Virus record (IMG/VR): IMGVR_UViG_3300028283_000002
Coordinates: 1 to 64,000 of that record
Length of the DNA: 64,000 bases
From: a virus
Reading direction: 5' to 3' (one strand)
The translations under genes were made by a program, and so were the position numbers. Shown in pieces: positions 17,841 to 26,288 of this stretch. The notes below the pieces were generated by a model. That model ran no database searches. It saw only the letters and a list, made by a program, of their open reading frames with translations, and was not told the origin of the DNA. The stretch's first letter is position 1. Each line of letters opens with the position of its first letter.

Positions 17841-18710
17841 TTAAGAAAAATTTCTCACACCATTTTCATTGATATTATCGAACTTTTTCTTTACTTTCTT
17901 TTGTATTAATTCTCTACCTTTCTTAATTTGAGATTTTATAGTAGATAAATTTGTTGTTGTTATATACAACCCCTGTGTAGTAGTCAACGTACTATCCACA
18001 ACAAAACTATCATTCATACCCCTTTCCCACTCTATATCATCACGTGTGATAGTTACGTTGTCTTGTGGTAATATAACTCTTTCATATTTACTTTCACCGT
18101 CCTCTGATACAAAATTGATTTTAATATCACCAGATCCAATATTTTCTAAATCCAAACTGAAAAAATCTTCTGGATTTTCTAACATCGCAGTATCTTCGTT
18201 AAGATCTAATCTTATTTCTTTCTTAATAGAGTCTGCTATATCTTTATAAGCCATGTGATTGAGTTCTCTCATCACCATTACCTTCTTATATTTATCTGGT
18301 AGATTTTCAATAACATCGTACACTATTTCACATTTCCTTTTATTCTCTTCTTCTTGTATAGAAAAATCTCCACCGTCGTCAGATTTAAGTATATTCAATA
18401 TACTTGGAGCTTCCGCTGTATCTCTTTCTAAGGATATGAAATTATATCTATGATTATCTTTCCACTCTTTAATTACAAGATTTATAGCAATCTTTGTTAA
18501 CCACGTTTTAAATAAACTCTTTTCCTTATTATATGTTTCTATTTTCTCGAGTGACTGCATAAAGGCCTGGTTAGCAAATTCTTCAGCCCTTTCCATATCA
18601 ACCCTGTAACTTTTTGCTATATACCAAGTTAATGAGGGCTTGTTTTCGTTATAATAATTTTCAAAATCGTGCCCTGTAATGTCTTTAAATAATTTTTCAT
18701 ATTTATTCAT
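17841..18710 (-). CDS. Phage sigma-70 family (ECF-like) sigma factor with insertion in region 4
   Basis: Product of 289 aa. Region 2 (about 15-90) includes AEEFANQAFMQSLEKIETYN and LFKTWLTKIAINLVI. Region 4 begins IENLPDKYKKVMVMRELNHM and AYKDIADSI (to about 163), then resumes at about 255 with LSTIKSQIKKGRELIQKKVK, the usual end of an ECF region 4. About 90 acidic, strand-forming residues are inserted at the helix-turn-helix turn. It probably directs host RNA polymerase to phage promoters. Two inverted repeats lie upstream. Confidence 0.85.
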   Translation of the reverse strand: MNKYEKLFKDITGHDFENYYNENKPSLTWYIAKSYRVDMERAEEFANQAFMQSLEKIETYNKEKSLFKTWLTKIAINLVIKEWKDNHRYNFISLERDTAEAPSILNILKSDDGGDFSIQEEENKRKCEIVYDVIENLPDKYKKVMVMRELNHMAYKDIADSIKKEIRLDLNEDTAMLENPEDFFSLDLENIGSGDIKINFVSEDGESKYERVILPQDNVTITRDDIEWERGMNDSFVVDSTLTTTQGLYITTTNLSTIKSQIKKGRELIQKKVKKKFDNINENGVRNFS

Positions 18711-18731
18711 ATTTTAGTTCTTTATTTTTGA

Positions 18732-18775
18732 TTCAATTTATATAATTGAATTCCAACGCATGAGGTAAATCATGC
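18732..18775. repeat. Two adjacent inverted repeats upstream of the sigma factor gene
   Basis: TTCAATT/AATTGAA (18732-18738 and 18744-18750) and GCATGA/TCATGC (18758-18763 and 18770-18775) lie in the 84-nt gap before the sigma gene. They could be an operator or a weak terminator for the upstream gene. Confidence 0.35.
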
Positions 18776-18794
18776 AAAATCATGATATAATAAC

Positions 18795-19229
18795 TTATAA
18801 CTTACTAATTAAATCTTTTTGTGTTTCTTTTATTCGCTCAATTTTTTTCTTATCGCCTTGTCCCTGATAAATATCATCCGGTATGTTCTCGTTGAGCACT
18901 CTATTAATATTCATTGCGTATTCAAATAATATAGAATTAGTTTCATCCATTTCAGTATAATCATATTTCAATTGCTGTAATGGTGTTGTTAAATCTACGT
19001 CGTGTTTATAAAGCCATGATATAAGTTCTGGATTACTGAATGAAACCAAACACTTCTCGTTGTGACACGGTGTTACATCATCCTTAGCATTATATTCTAT
19101 TCCACAACTCTCAATTTCATCGGCCTCATGTATTGTTTTAGTGTACTCTACACTATTATCAAACATCTCATTTAGAAATTCTTGACAGTCTTCTCTTGTT
19201 AAATCTTCTATTCGCTTCATACCGTTCAT
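18795..19229 (-). CDS. Hypothetical protein
   Basis: Product of 144 aa from ATG 19229 (MNGMKRIED; Met4 at 19220 is also possible), soluble and acidic. A TTAATATATA box lies 14 nt upstream. It contains CGIEYNAKDDVTPCHNEKC, a Cys/His cluster that might bind a metal. Function unknown. Confidence 0.8.
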   Translation of the reverse strand: MNGMKRIEDLTREDCQEFLNEMFDNSVEYTKTIHEADEIESCGIEYNAKDDVTPCHNEKCLVSFSNPELISWLYKHDVDLTTPLQQLKYDYTEMDETNSILFEYAMNINRVLNENIPDDIYQGQGDKKKIERIKETQKDLISKL

Positions 19230-19243
19230 TTTATAGTAAATGT

Positions 19244-19253
19244 TATATATTAA
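19244..19253 (-). promoter_or_regulatory. Putative phage promoter box TTAATATATA
   Basis: Exact copy 14 nt before the ATG at 19229. Confidence 0.5.
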
Positions 19254-19287
19254 TTATTTATTGTCATTTTTATCATTTTTGTCATTA

Positions 19288-19530
19288 TTAAAACCCATCC
19301 ATTACGCCTTTGTGGAAATTGTCGAAGTTTCTATATAGGTTCCAGTCATCGTGTGTACCATGGCACAGTTCTCTAGCTGCGTTAAAAGCTTGTTTAGCGT
19401 ATATCTTCATTACTTCTTTAGTGTACTCTATTTGAGTATGTTCGTGTGTATCGTACATTAGTTCGCCCCATGAATTGTATGAATGTTCATTAGCAAATTC
19501 TTTCATTATCTGTTCAGGTGTTTTTCTCAT
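19288..19530 (-). CDS. Hypothetical protein
   Basis: Product of 80 aa, helical, His-rich (DTHEHTQ, CHGTHDDW). It overlaps the upstream gene by 4 nt (ATGA). No family recognised. Confidence 0.75.
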   Translation of the reverse strand: MRKTPEQIMKEFANEHSYNSWGELMYDTHEHTQIEYTKEVMKIYAKQAFNAARELCHGTHDDWNLYRNFDNFHKGVMDGF

Positions 19531-19991
19531 ACCAATTCTGTTAATAAGGTTAGTTCTCTTTTTTTAATTTTGATTATGTCATCTAGTAATTCTACTGTGA
19601 ACATTCTGTCAGTTTTATCAAATACCCATAGATTAACATCACTCACGTGCGCAACAAAAGACCACCCCTCTTTGATCTTTATAATATCATCGGGATAGTC
19701 TTTCAATTCATAGTACCTGATAAACTCGTCAATAATTTTATCACTTAATTTTTTAATGTGAACTAGATGACAATAAGTAGTATGGCCAAAATTGAGACCA
19801 TATTCTTCTGGGTCGATATGTCTTAATTTATACTTCTTTTCAAAGTATGACAAAAAATCCAATTGTTCGTCGTGTTTTAAACACTCTTCCTCTGTATCAA
19901 AAATTGTGCCATCTTTCGATACGAAAATGTCCATTTCGACTTCTTCTTCAATCGTTTTAACGATTACTCTTCGTGTAGTTATTTTTTCCAT
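19527..19991 (-). CDS. Hypothetical protein
   Basis: Product of 154 aa starting MEKITTRRVIVKTIEEEVEM. It has the pattern FVSKDGTIFDTEEECLKHDE, a short beta-helix module seen in several phage proteins that resembles a zinc-finger-like 'DG..F....EC..HE' element. Its function is not established. No catalytic residues are evident. Confidence 0.78.
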   Translation of the reverse strand: MEKITTRRVIVKTIEEEVEMDIFVSKDGTIFDTEEECLKHDEQLDFLSYFEKKYKLRHIDPEEYGLNFGHTTYCHLVHIKKLSDKIIDEFIRYYELKDYPDDIIKIKEGWSFVAHVSDVNLWVFDKTDRMFTVELLDDIIKIKKRELTLLTELV

Positions 19992-19992
19992 A

Positions 19993-20223
19993 TTAATATT
20001 GTTCTGTTTTTCCTTTTCTTGGTCCTGATATATGATTCATCAATCTTCTATCGGAGTCTACATATACAACAATACTGGACATTTTAACTTGCTCAGATAA
20101 TTTATCAATGCTCACACCTGGTTTGAGGAACATTTTGATATTAACATCTTTTGGGTGTATTTCACGAAGGTCTGGCACGAGATCCTTTTTAAATAAGAAA
20201 AGACAGTTATTTTCGAAAATCAT
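19993..20223 (-). CDS. Hypothetical protein
   Basis: Product of 76 aa, first gene of this minus-strand run, divergent from 20348. Short alpha/beta with IVVYVDSDRRLMNH. No family recognised. Confidence 0.72.
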   Translation of the reverse strand: MIFENNCLFLFKKDLVPDLREIHPKDVNIKMFLKPGVSIDKLSEQVKMSSIVVYVDSDRRLMNHISGPRKGKTEQY

Positions 20224-20318
20224 AAATATTAGTTTTTGGATGTTTATGTAATCATTTACAAATGTAACAAAATATATCGGTCTGGCAAAATTAATTTTGA
20301 AATTTTAACATTTAAATT

Positions 20319-20328
20319 TTTATATATA
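20319..20328 (+). promoter_or_regulatory. Putative phage promoter box (TTTATATATA)
   Basis: Variant box 19 nt before the ATG at 20348, in the 124-nt divergent gap. Confidence 0.42.
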
Positions 20329-20347
20329 AGAATAAATACAGTTCTGG

Positions 20348-20902
20348 ATGGTTCAAATATCAAAATATGAAGATTTTAAGAAAATGAATCCTTTGTTTTC
20401 CAGAGAACACGATAGAATAGTTAAAAAATATAACATTGAGTTTATTTCGTTAAAGGGCGTAAAAATCCCTCTTATATGTTTATATGAAATTGTTTCCACT
20501 TTGTTTGAAAATAACGATCTAAATCTTAAAATTTCTGATGTAATATTACTAACACTTTCAGCTATAGGCCTACTCTCAAAAGAGAATAAAGACCAAGTTA
20601 AAATTTTACTAGATTTATGCAAAGATAAAAAGATTTTAGGACATTTCATATTAGTTAAAAATACGATTAAATCTTTAAAAAATTTATTAAATATCATCTT
20701 CAAAAAAGAAGGAGCTGTAATTCAGAATATTGAACAAGCTTTAAAATATAGATATTCAGTAGATGCTTTAAGTTTAGCCAATTCATATATAAGAATAGAT
20801 AGGATTAAAATAAAAGATTTTTGTTACTGGTATATAGTTGATAAACGCAGTAAAGAGTCAAAAGAATTGATTGATTATATTAACATTAACTATTATATTT
20901 GA
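20348..20902 (+). CDS. Hypothetical protein
   Basis: Product of 184 aa, mostly helical. The N terminus MVQISKYEDFKKMNPLF weakly resembles the leader family. Central hydrophobic helices (VILLTLSAIGLLS) could be membrane-active or a helical bundle. It is a lone plus gene with its own promoter box and is convergent with the gene ending at 20893. Function unknown. Confidence 0.78.
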   Translation: MVQISKYEDFKKMNPLFSREHDRIVKKYNIEFISLKGVKIPLICLYEIVSTLFENNDLNLKISDVILLTLSAIGLLSKENKDQVKILLDLCKDKKILGHFILVKNTIKSLKNLLNIIFKKEGAVIQNIEQALKYRYSVDALSLANSYIRIDRIKIKDFCYWYIVDKRSKESKELIDYININYYI

Positions 20903-21670
20903 ATCCCCAATTCATCAAAATTTGAACTACCAAAACCACCATGAGATTTTATCACTTTAAATTTAAAATCATCATCGTCAAATAAATCATCGTAAGCACC
21001 ATATAAATCAGATATAGTATAATTACCGTATTTAGATAATATCTTTTCAACAGCACTTCTTTTTATAATAAAAGTTTTATTTATCATACTATACTCTTTT
21101 AAATCAGCTATAAATTCATCCACATATTTATAAAATTTAGCGGCAAATCCTATACCTTTTAATTTTTCAAATTCATTAATATCATTATAAGTAACACCAT
21201 CCATTTTTATTTTTTCGCCTTCTATTTTAATAGATATATGATCTTTAAGAGCAAATGGTGTTCCTCTATCATTTAGTACTGGTTTTGGTTCAGCTATTAA
21301 GCCTCTAACCTTTTCAAATTCACCTATTACTAATTTATCGTTAAAAGAAGAATTAATATATGTCTTCTTATAACCAAAGTATTCCATATACTCTTCAACA
21401 ATATTAAATAGATCTTTCCCTCTTTTCTTAACAAAAGATTTATAATTAAATAATCCAAGATTTGGTTTAGTCTTTTGGTTTTCTTTTCTAGATAATCTAT
21501 CTTTAATTCTCTGTATTTCAGCCCCTATCTCGTCTTTTGTCTGAGGTATAGGTTTACCACTAACATTGAAATCTTTATAGGATTTCGTAGCTCTTGATGA
21601 TGAATAACCCCATAATCTACCAGTGTGTTTTTTAACTCTGAATGTCTCTGCTTAGTTCATTCTTGGCCAT
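20893..21670 (-). CDS. Hypothetical protein (apparent frameshift)
   Basis: The frame is open from 20893 to about 21650 but has no start before residue MEYFGYKK (21387). Starting at ATG 21670 and removing one A near 21646 gives MAKNELAETFRVKKHTGRLW, about 258 aa, with ATG overlapping the peptidase stop region. The protein is basic in the N-terminal third and ends in an acidic DDLFDDDDF stretch. No domain recognised. Confidence 0.68.
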
Positions 21671-22425
21671 AAAGGATGATTCGTGTTTCTTTGGCTGGTA
21701 CTCTTACAGTTGGTAATCCTTCCCAATTTATCTTAACTGTAGCGTTTGCTACTCTTTCAAGATAATTTAAGTTTTGAAATTCGTCTGTATTATGTTCTCT
21801 AAAACCACCACAAGATAAATTACTAACTTCTGGAATAACAGGCATAAATACTGCTGAATCAGTATAATAACCACCTGGATCAGATTTAAATTCCATTTCA
21901 TTAGATTTAAATTCAGATACTAAGGCTTCAACAAATTCTCTGGAGCAACATTGACCAGTATTCATACGTGATATAATTGATCCGTAACCTCTTCTATCAA
22001 AAGCTATACATCTATCGAATTGTTTGAACCAATCAGGTTTTTTAGAAAATATGCCTCTTGAACCTTTACAACCACCACCAGTAACTGGTTCTTCACCAAT
22101 GAAAAAATAATAACAACCAGGCACATTATGTTCTATCATATTTAACATAATAACCACACCAGCCTTATCATCTGAACCAAGAACAGTTTTACCGTCAGTT
22201 TTAACGTATTTACCGTCTTCGTAAAATACGTGATTAACTTTATCTGCTTTTCTAATAATTATCAAGATGTGAGGTGAACATTGTCTTTGTTTCACCTATT
22301 ATAATATAATAATTTCCAACTTCGTCTTTTTGAATATTTTCTGGTAAGTACGGTTCCAGCATATCTTCTTGTTTATAAGGGGTAAGATATTCCGTAATTT
22401 CTATAAATATTTTTCTAACATCCAT
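21657..22425 (-). CDS. M20/M28-like metallopeptidase (apparent frameshift)
   Basis: Two frames together form one peptidase of about 255 aa. The frame from ATG 22425 ends MFTSHLDN at 22252. The next frame continues RKADKVNHVFYEDGK, then VLGSDDKAGVVIML (second metal-site D), GEEPVTGGGCKG (catalytic/metal EE) and a late GGFREHNTDEF (His). H-x-D, D, EE and H match co-catalytic zinc aminopeptidases. One surplus base near 22262 separates the halves. Possible roles are peptide scavenging or prohead processing. Confidence 0.72.
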
Positions 22426-22447
22426 TAAGTGTGGAATTATTTTTCTT

Positions 22448-22457
22448 TATATATTAA
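22448..22457 (-). promoter_or_regulatory. Putative phage promoter box TTAATATATA
   Basis: Exact copy 22 nt before ATG 22425. It supports that upstream start for the split peptidase gene. Confidence 0.5.
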
Positions 22458-22514
22458 TTTATAAAAATAGAATTAAATAAACTTAATCTATAATGATCAT
22501 ATATAATAAGTTGT

Positions 22515-23414
22515 ATGATCAATTATTACGAACAATTCATCAAACCCAAAGAGATAATTAAAGATATTAATTATTTCTACGATCAAATAAGAGATCTTAT
22601 TTGTAACGAATTATTTGGTCAACAATTATATAATAAACGCAAAAAATTAAAAGTGGATAATTACATTGTGAATAATTATCTATCAGGTGTAAATAATACT
22701 AGACTGAGATTTAGTAACGATACGATAGTTGTAACATTCAAAGTTAGTAAATTTGAAAAAGGTAAAACTACTATCACAAAACCAATATATAGTAAGTATA
22801 ACATAGAAGGAATAACTATAAATGTAGATATAGTTATAACACCACAAGAAGAAAGAAATAAAATCATACATTCTGAAAATTCAGCTCTTAAAGAATTAAG
22901 AAAAAATATTCATATAATAAATGAATATTACGTAAAGAAATTTAGAGACGACGAAGAATCTAAATATAAGGTAATATATGATAGATTAATAAAATTAGAT
23001 AAAAGTTATTATAACGATTGGAATAGATTGATAAATTTATTAATAGAATGCACTAACCCCACATTTAACGAAACATTATACAAATTCAGAGAAATAATAG
23101 AAGGTACTAATTTTGATGTGATGATCAATGTATATAAGATGATACACCAGACACAATTTTTTCAAAAATACGCACACCATAAACAAATAAGATTTAAGAA
23201 ATTCTTAATATCATTAAGAAAAGACTGTCTTGACGAAAATGAAATATTATATTTAGGAAACAACCTAGCCAAGTGTTTCAGACACACAATAAAAGATTAT
23301 AATGATTGTATATCATTTATTGAGAATGTTATAAATCATTTCAACACAATATGTTATGTAAAGGAGACGAAAATAAATACGTTTGCGTCTAAAGTTTGGG
23401 AAAGAGATCTATAA
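22515..23414 (+). CDS. Hypothetical protein
   Basis: Product of 299 aa starting MINYYEQFIKPKEIIKDINY. Highly AT-rich, Lys/Ile/Asn/Tyr-rich and helical. The gene is isolated on the plus strand between minus-strand neighbours, and its composition is even more AT-biased than theirs. That suggests an acquired 'moron'-like gene. No domain recognised. Confidence 0.8.
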   Translation: MINYYEQFIKPKEIIKDINYFYDQIRDLICNELFGQQLYNKRKKLKVDNYIVNNYLSGVNNTRLRFSNDTIVVTFKVSKFEKGKTTITKPIYSKYNIEGITINVDIVITPQEERNKIIHSENSALKELRKNIHIINEYYVKKFRDDEESKYKVIYDRLIKLDKSYYNDWNRLINLLIECTNPTFNETLYKFREIIEGTNFDVMINVYKMIHQTQFFQKYAHHKQIRFKKFLISLRKDCLDENEILYLGNNLAKCFRHTIKDYNDCISFIENVINHFNTICYVKETKINTFASKVWERDL

Positions 23415-23529
23415 AATCTTTTTTAATTTTATTAATTACTCTTTCGAAGTGAATCTTTGTAAATTCACTCTCTTCGAATTCTAATGTCTTTTCGCTTTCA
23501 ACGTAGACACCTTCTTTCTTAATTTTCAT
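23389..23529 (-). CDS. Small hypothetical protein
   Basis: A 46-codon frame from ATG 23529 (MKIKKEGVYVESEKTLEFEE) overlaps the end of the upstream gene by 11 nt, as is usual here, and the convergent plus gene by 26 nt. Codon pattern and coupling suggest it is real. A strong hairpin lies inside it. No function is visible. Confidence 0.55.
   Translation of the reverse strand: MKIKKEGVYVESEKTLEFEESEFTKIHFERVINKIKKDFIDLFPKL
23443..23478. repeat. Imperfect inverted repeat (hairpin)
   Basis: TTCGAAGTGAAT at 23443-23454 pairs with ATTCACT...TTCGAA at 23463-23478, with a 3-nt bulge and an 8-nt loop. It lies just past the plus gene ending at 23414. It lacks a clear T-run, so its role as a terminator is uncertain. 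Confidence 0.4.
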
Positions 23530-23875
23530 TTTTGATTTCTTCTTCATCAGTCCACATATTTTTTAATATCTTGTAAGATTCTGTTAAAAACTTTTTTGGT
23601 AATAAAATCTTATCAGTGTTCTTTTTTGAATATATCCTGTAATAATCTGGATTGTCTTTAATCGTAAAATCTTTAAAATCTTGTTCAATTAATTTCTGGC
23701 AGTTCATTAGATCCCTTATAGTTGGGAAGTCCATTATTAATCCCGCTATAACGTCCATATTATTTTCTTGTTTTATAATATGTGTAAAGCATACCTGATC
23801 TTCTTCGTTTATTGAACAATCATATATGAAGTCAACGTCATTCTTATTAGTTACCTGTGAAAATATACTTATCAT
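23519..23875 (-). CDS. Hypothetical protein
   Basis: Product of 118 aa, soluble alpha/beta, starting MISIFSQVTNKNDVDFIYDC. No recognised domain. It lies downstream of the polymerase-like gene with a 15-nt gap. Confidence 0.76.
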   Translation of the reverse strand: MISIFSQVTNKNDVDFIYDCSINEEDQVCFTHIIKQENNMDVIAGLIMDFPTIRDLMNCQKLIEQDFKDFTIKDNPDYYRIYSKKNTDKILLPKKFLTESYKILKNMWTDEEEIKNEN

Positions 23876-23890
23876 ATTCTTTTTTTATTT

Positions 23891-25213
23891 TTACTCTTCA
23901 AATAATTCTTGAAATAAATCACTTAAATCATCATCCATTTCTTTTTGAGTTGGTTTACATTTAGATGCTATGTAACCTGGTTTACCTTTTTTTAGTTGAT
24001 CAGAATCTGGTCTGCAATGAAAATTCTCGTCACCGTTTCCCCACACTGGTGTTGAAGTCATAGTTTTAGTTGGTTTTTCATATTTAACTTCATCTCTACC
24101 GTCTTTACCACGTGTAGTTACTATTGTATCATATTTACTTGGATCAAAATAAATTACATTTGAAGTAGATGGTTTAACCTTAGTTAAGTCTAAACCAATT
24201 GTTTGTGCTGCTATTTTCATTGATACTGGATTTAATCCATCCATTGGCGTAACTGGTGAATCACCATCTATGGTGTGAGTTGGATATAGTTCAGAATTAT
24301 CTATTTCTCTAACGAATACTCCAGGTGATTTATATTTTCTTTCTTGGAATTCTTCTTTTCTCTTTTGTAATCTTTCGTTTTGTTCTCTTAAATTAGTAAT
24401 GATATTATGGCAACCGTGCACTTTAATTTCGTGTTCGGATATGATATAATCTTTATTATTAAAAGGAATTAAATATGCGTGAAATTCTACATCAAATGGA
24501 ATACCTATTTCAAATATTTTATTTTCTAATTGATTTCTTATCTCATCAAAAGCTGAGAAAAAGATAGTATCGTAATCAATACTAATAATGTGTTCTGGGA
24601 ATTCTTCTAAAATTGATTGTAAAATATTTCTTCCTGTTTCAGCCACAGCATCCGTGTTCCAACAAGTAAATAAAGAATGTCTAGAATTGACTGCTCCCCA
24701 AGTAAAATTAAGAAGTCTTCTTATCAATAAATCAACTCTCTCATTATTATATTTTTTAAATTCATCTTTGTTATTTAATAAGAACTTATATAGAATTGGA
24801 AACTTATCTGTGTTCCATTGAAGTTCTTGTTTGAAAAAACTCCTCTCTTCCCAATTCTCTTCACCGTAAGGATCTATATCTTTATGTGGTTTCTCTATTA
24901 AAGACAATTTTGATATAATCGTAGGATAAAAATCTTTGAAGGATAGTTCAGTAACACCCTTAAATATTCTATGCCTGTGTATTTCTTTTAATACGCTGAG
25001 TCCACCTCTGGTTGGTTCTTTTTCTGTTTTGAATTTTTTAATCTTGTATCCTGGCCACATTGTATCAAGAATGAGTTTCATTGTGTCTGTCCAGTCATCT
25101 AAAGAAAATTTAGGGGGGTTGTTGAAAGATTGTAATTTCTCGGGAGTGAGAAATTCGATAGAGTATTCGGTGCTATCCAGCAGGCGATATACATTTTCTA
25201 TTGTTAATTCCAT
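23891..25213 (-). CDS. Degenerate family B polymerase-like protein with internal DPYGEE tag and sheath-like C-terminal peptide
   Basis: Product of 440 aa. SFKDFYPTIIS (91-101) resembles polymerase B motif A (DxxSLYPSII). RRLLNFTWGAVNSRHS and the helix AVAETGRNIL (165-198) resemble motif B. ISIDYDTIFF (210-219) resembles motif C. The expected catalytic Asp of motif A is Ser, and the second Asp of motif C is Ile. DPYGEENW lies at 114-121. YKSPGVFVREIDNSELYP (294-311) resembles the start of tail sheath proteins. An inactive polymerase-derived structural protein is one reading, with moderate-to-low certainty. Confidence 0.6.
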   Translation of the reverse strand: MELTIENVYRLLDSTEYSIEFLTPEKLQSFNNPPKFSLDDWTDTMKLILDTMWPGYKIKKFKTEKEPTRGGLSVLKEIHRHRIFKGVTELSFKDFYPTIISKLSLIEKPHKDIDPYGEENWEERSFFKQELQWNTDKFPILYKFLLNNKDEFKKYNNERVDLLIRRLLNFTWGAVNSRHSLFTCWNTDAVAETGRNILQSILEEFPEHIISIDYDTIFFSAFDEIRNQLENKIFEIGIPFDVEFHAYLIPFNNKDYIISEHEIKVHGCHNIITNLREQNERLQKRKEEFQERKYKSPGVFVREIDNSELYPTHTIDGDSPVTPMDGLNPVSMKIAAQTIGLDLTKVKPSTSNVIYFDPSKYDTIVTTRGKDGRDEVKYEKPTKTMTSTPVWGNGDENFHCRPDSDQLKKGKPGYIASKCKPTQKEMDDDLSDLFQELFEE

Positions 25214-25265
25214 AGTTGAAGTTATCTTTTAAATTGTTATTGAAGTTATCTCTAAAACTTATAGG
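25214..25265 (-). repeat. Direct repeats GATAACTTCAA upstream of the polymerase-like gene
   Basis: On the minus strand, GATAACTTCAA occurs twice within about 35 nt of the ATG at 25213. A related TATAACTTCAA lies near 25335-25345. The spacing suggests an operator or a duplicated leader element. Confidence 0.45.
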
Positions 25266-25271
25266 AGTGAA

Positions 25272-25306
25272 AAGAAAAAAAGTTGAAGATTTCTCTCCAA
25301 CTTTTT
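25272..25306 (-). terminator. Hairpin with T-run, probable terminator
   Basis: Minus-strand stem AAAAAGTTGGAG / CTTCAACTTTTT with loop AGAAAT, followed by a T-run. Second of two similar hairpins in the 25214-25476 gap. Confidence 0.6.
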
Positions 25307-25356
25307 ATCGTCATGGGTGCCTAAAAGTAACATTTGAAGTTATATAACATAAAAAG

Positions 25357-25386
25357 AAAAAAGTTGATAATTTCTTATCAACTTTT
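25357..25386 (-). terminator. Hairpin with T-run, probable terminator
   Basis: Stem AAAAGTTGATAA / TTATCAACTTTT with a 4-nt loop, followed on the minus strand by a T-rich run. Its stem sequence resembles that of the hairpin at 25272. Confidence 0.65.
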
Positions 25387-25455
25387 AACCGGCCCGTTAC
25401 GTCTACCACCCTATTTAGTTTAACATGAAACAGGGAAAAATGTTTCTGACTTTCG

Positions 25456-25465
25456 TATATATTAA
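25456..25465 (-). promoter_or_regulatory. Putative phage promoter box TTAATATATA
   Basis: Exact copy just past the gene ending at 25477, facing the gene-free region with two hairpins. Confidence 0.45.
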
Positions 25466-25476
25466 AAATATAAGGC

Positions 25477-25869
25477 CTAATCTTCTAAAAATTCAGGCTT
25501 TACTATCATATCTAAAAAAGGTAATTTTTCTTCCATCGTTGTGTAAATCATCATTTTATAATTTGATTGTACACAAGGATAATCTAATCCGTATTTTTTT
25601 ATTTTACTTTCAGCTCTATCTAAATCAAATTGATCTATATTAGTAAAGGCGTCTTCACCCATTGTCTCCCACATTTCCTCGGGTGTTAATAAAACTGCTT
25701 TGTAAATATATTCTTCTGGGGCGTGATAAAAATTATCAAGAAACATAGTAGATATATCTTTTTTGAGTTTTTTTGGTAAATTTTCGTACTCGTATTCTTT
25801 ACCCACTTCAAAATCGAATTTATTACATTTCTGTAAATCTATATCATTAACTCTTCTAATTCTTGGCAT
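25477..25869 (-). CDS. Hypothetical protein
   Basis: Product of 130 aa from MPRIRRVNDIDLQKCNKFDF. This start is chosen because it follows the upstream TAA by 1 nt (TAATATG). Acidic, with EEYIYKAVLLTPEEMWETMG. The element KAVLLTPEE resembles YKAIVLTEKEFDMVGG in the tagged protein at 53004. Function unknown. Confidence 0.8.
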   Translation of the reverse strand: MPRIRRVNDIDLQKCNKFDFEVGKEYEYENLPKKLKKDISTMFLDNFYHAPEEYIYKAVLLTPEEMWETMGEDAFTNIDQFDLDRAESKIKKYGLDYPCVQSNYKMMIYTTMEEKLPFLDMIVKPEFLED

Positions 25870-25870
25870 A

Positions 25871-26272
25871 TTAGTATTTAGTTTTAATTCTTGCTCTTGT
25901 TTCTTCAACTGTTAGTTTCTGCGAATCAATATACGCTAAATCAACTTTATGTAATTTACCTTTTTCTAAATCAACTTCGTAACCGTCACAACCTCTACTC
26001 ATCATTTCTTTTGCTTCAAACCAAGCTCCTGCTCCAATTCTTTTATCTCTAAAAGGTAGATAAGCCACTATATCACATTTACTTACTAAATCTTTAAAGA
26101 AGTCCATATAACTATCTGGGTGCTCTAATCTATATTTAGCAAAGGTACTTTGATAAAAATCATCACCAGGATTGATAACTTTATCACCAAGTTCAGCTTT
26201 GATGATATTTAAAGCAGCGTCTTCTATTTCTGTTTTATATGTATTTATTGGATGTGCAAAATATACATTCAT
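25871..26272 (-). CDS. Nucleoside 2-deoxyribosyltransferase-like protein
   Basis: Product of 133 aa. MNVYFAHPIN begins the first strand with the substrate-binding loop. CDIVAYLPFRDKRIGAGAWF with EAKEM carries the conserved Glu of the family. The family includes nucleoside 2-deoxyribosyltransferases, DUF4406 proteins and related N-glycosidases acting on (deoxy)nucleotides. In a phage it may serve nucleotide salvage or breakdown of modified nucleotides. Size matches. Confidence 0.72.
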   Translation of the reverse strand: MNVYFAHPINTYKTEIEDAALNIIKAELGDKVINPGDDFYQSTFAKYRLEHPDSYMDFFKDLVSKCDIVAYLPFRDKRIGAGAWFEAKEMMSRGCDGYEVDLEKGKLHKVDLAYIDSQKLTVEETRARIKTKY

Positions 26273-26288
26273 TCATTAATATTATTTT

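Larger units (their letters stand above)
25290..25465 (-). ncRNA. Candidate small RNA unit(s) between promoter box and hairpins
   Basis: A TTAATATATA box at 25456-25465 (minus strand) has no gene downstream before the hairpin at 25386. The approximately 65 nt between include GGGTGGTAGACGTAACGGGC, unusually GC-rich for this genome. A second stretch before the next hairpin includes GGCACCCATGACG. This looks like one or two short terminated transcripts. No known RNA family was recognised. Confidence 0.4.
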
